Shown here: positions 6,782 to 7,311 of the stretch, piece after piece
How positions within the stretch are numbered: position 1 is the first letter of the stretch
Layout of the letters: each line of letters begins with the position of its first letter
Source: a bacterium
GTDB lineage: Bacteria > Zixibacteria > MSB-5A5 > GN15 > FEB-12
Assembly (NCBI GenBank): GCA_030668045.1
Contig: DAOUUR010000112.1
Span: forward strand, 1-7,311
Length of the DNA: 7,311 nucleotides
Direction: 5' to 3'
The notes under the pieces: generated by a model
Told to the model about the DNA's origin: nothing
The model's database searches: none
Seen by the model: only the letters and a program-made list of their open reading frames with translations
Position numbers and translations under genes: made by a program

Positions 6782-7311
6782 ATGCCATTTGATATTGAGA
6801 CAGCGACTTGGATTGGGTTAGTAGGTCTCGTCATTGCTGCCGCTGGCTTCGGTTACCCGTGGTGGCAGGGGCGGAAGAAACTCAAAGTCTGTTACGAGAT
6901 TATCTGGAAGAAATCAAACAAACTACAGCCGGAAGAAGTAATGGACCTGCGTGGTCAACCTGATGGGGGTTACAAGGATTATTATTACGCACGCCCGCAA
7001 CATGAAGAACTCAAGGCGCTTCTGGAGGCTGGAAAAAACGTGATTGTTGTTGGTAATCCTCTCGCCGGCAAGACACGACTCGTTTATGAATGTCTGCGAA
7101 GCCTGAACAATCCGCGCAAGGTCATTAAGCCGCGACAGGCGGATGTTAACCTCGAAGAACTTAAGATTCCCACGCGATGGATCAAATTGGGGAAAGGGCT
7201 TCTCTTTATTGACGATATCGACAAGCATCTGCAGAAGCAGAATTTTGAGCACCTGCTTAGCAGATTTGCACTCGGGACAAATCTCAATAAGTATGTTATC
7301 GTAGCGACCTG
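6782..7311 (+). CDS. Membrane-anchored P-loop NTPase, STAND-like, N-terminal part only
   Basis: An open frame of 176 codons starts at ATG 6782 and runs off the right edge. The N-terminus has one hydrophobic segment (about 10-25, WIGLVGLVIAAAGFGY) followed by a basic stretch, QGRKKLKV, so the rest probably faces the cytoplasm. YYARPQHEELKALLEAGKNV at 68-87 leads into Walker A, GNPLAGKT at 91-98, then RLVYECLR. Walker B is LLFIDDID at 140-147, and KYVIVAT at 170-176 is the likely next core strand. The pattern of an RPxHEEL lead-in, P-loop and hhhhDDID resembles STAND or AAA-type signalling NTPases, some of which carry C-terminal repeat domains and act in signalling or defence. The C-terminal sensor or effector part is outside the window, so the function is not assigned. 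It has its own promoter and a purine-rich ribosome-binding site 8-11 nt upstream. Frame, start and both Walker motifs make the coding call firm; the subclass is uncertain. Confidence 0.82.
   Translation, partial: MPFDIETATWIGLVGLVIAAAGFGYPWWQGRKKLKVCYEIIWKKSNKLQPEEVMDLRGQPDGGYKDYYYARPQHEELKALLEAGKNVIVVGNPLAGKTRLVYECLRSLNNPRKVIKPRQADVNLEELKIPTRWIKLGKGLLFIDDIDKHLQKQNFEHLLSRFALGTNLNKYVIVAT

Noticed and set aside
6923..7252. Minus-strand open frame of 109 codons opposite the NTPase gene
   Set aside because: The plus strand encodes both Walker motifs in one frame; the antisense frame has no support.

Overview
The window looks like chromosomal DNA of a Gram-negative bacterium. Direct evidence is an LptE-type LPS-assembly lipoprotein, a PorV/PorQ-family outer-membrane protein and two lipobox signal peptides. 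PorV/PorQ proteins together with moderate GC suggest the FCB superphylum or a neighbouring candidate phylum (for example Zixibacteria-like). The apparent promoters are sigma70-like (TATAAT/TATATT with -35 boxes 16-18 bp upstream) and some genes have Shine-Dalgarno sites, which argues against typical Bacteroidetes. The placement is an inference from gene families, not from a marker gene.

Positions 1-6079 form one minus-strand run of six genes, read from right to left: hutU (urocanate hydratase), a GT-C membrane glycosyltransferase, hutI (imidazolonepropionase), an LptE-like lipoprotein, a PorV/PorQ-like outer-membrane protein, and the first 39 codons of a second lipoprotein that leaves the window. 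Gaps are 35-46 bp, and the last pair overlaps by ATGA, so the genes could be co-transcribed from a promoter before hutU. HutU and HutI carry out consecutive steps of histidine degradation (urocanate to imidazolonepropionate to N-formimino-L-glutamate). The other four products belong to the cell envelope. A second candidate promoter sits so close to hutI that it would give a leaderless mRNA.

Positions 6080-6275 are a divergent intergenic region with a promoter for hutU on one side and one for a small cupin gene on the other. From 6276 on, genes run on the plus strand: a 136-aa single-domain cupin protein, then a 95-bp gap with another promoter, then the first 176 codons of a membrane-anchored P-loop NTPase (STAND-like) cut by the window end. 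The promoters of the cupin and NTPase genes share much sequence and may have a common origin or a common control.

No RNA genes, CRISPR arrays, insertion sequences or long repeats were seen, and no stretch over 300 bases lacks a gene. The parts most worth a second look are the mixing of hut and envelope genes, the leaderless hutI promoter, the paired promoters at 6160-6206 and 6681-6752, and the truncated NTPase.
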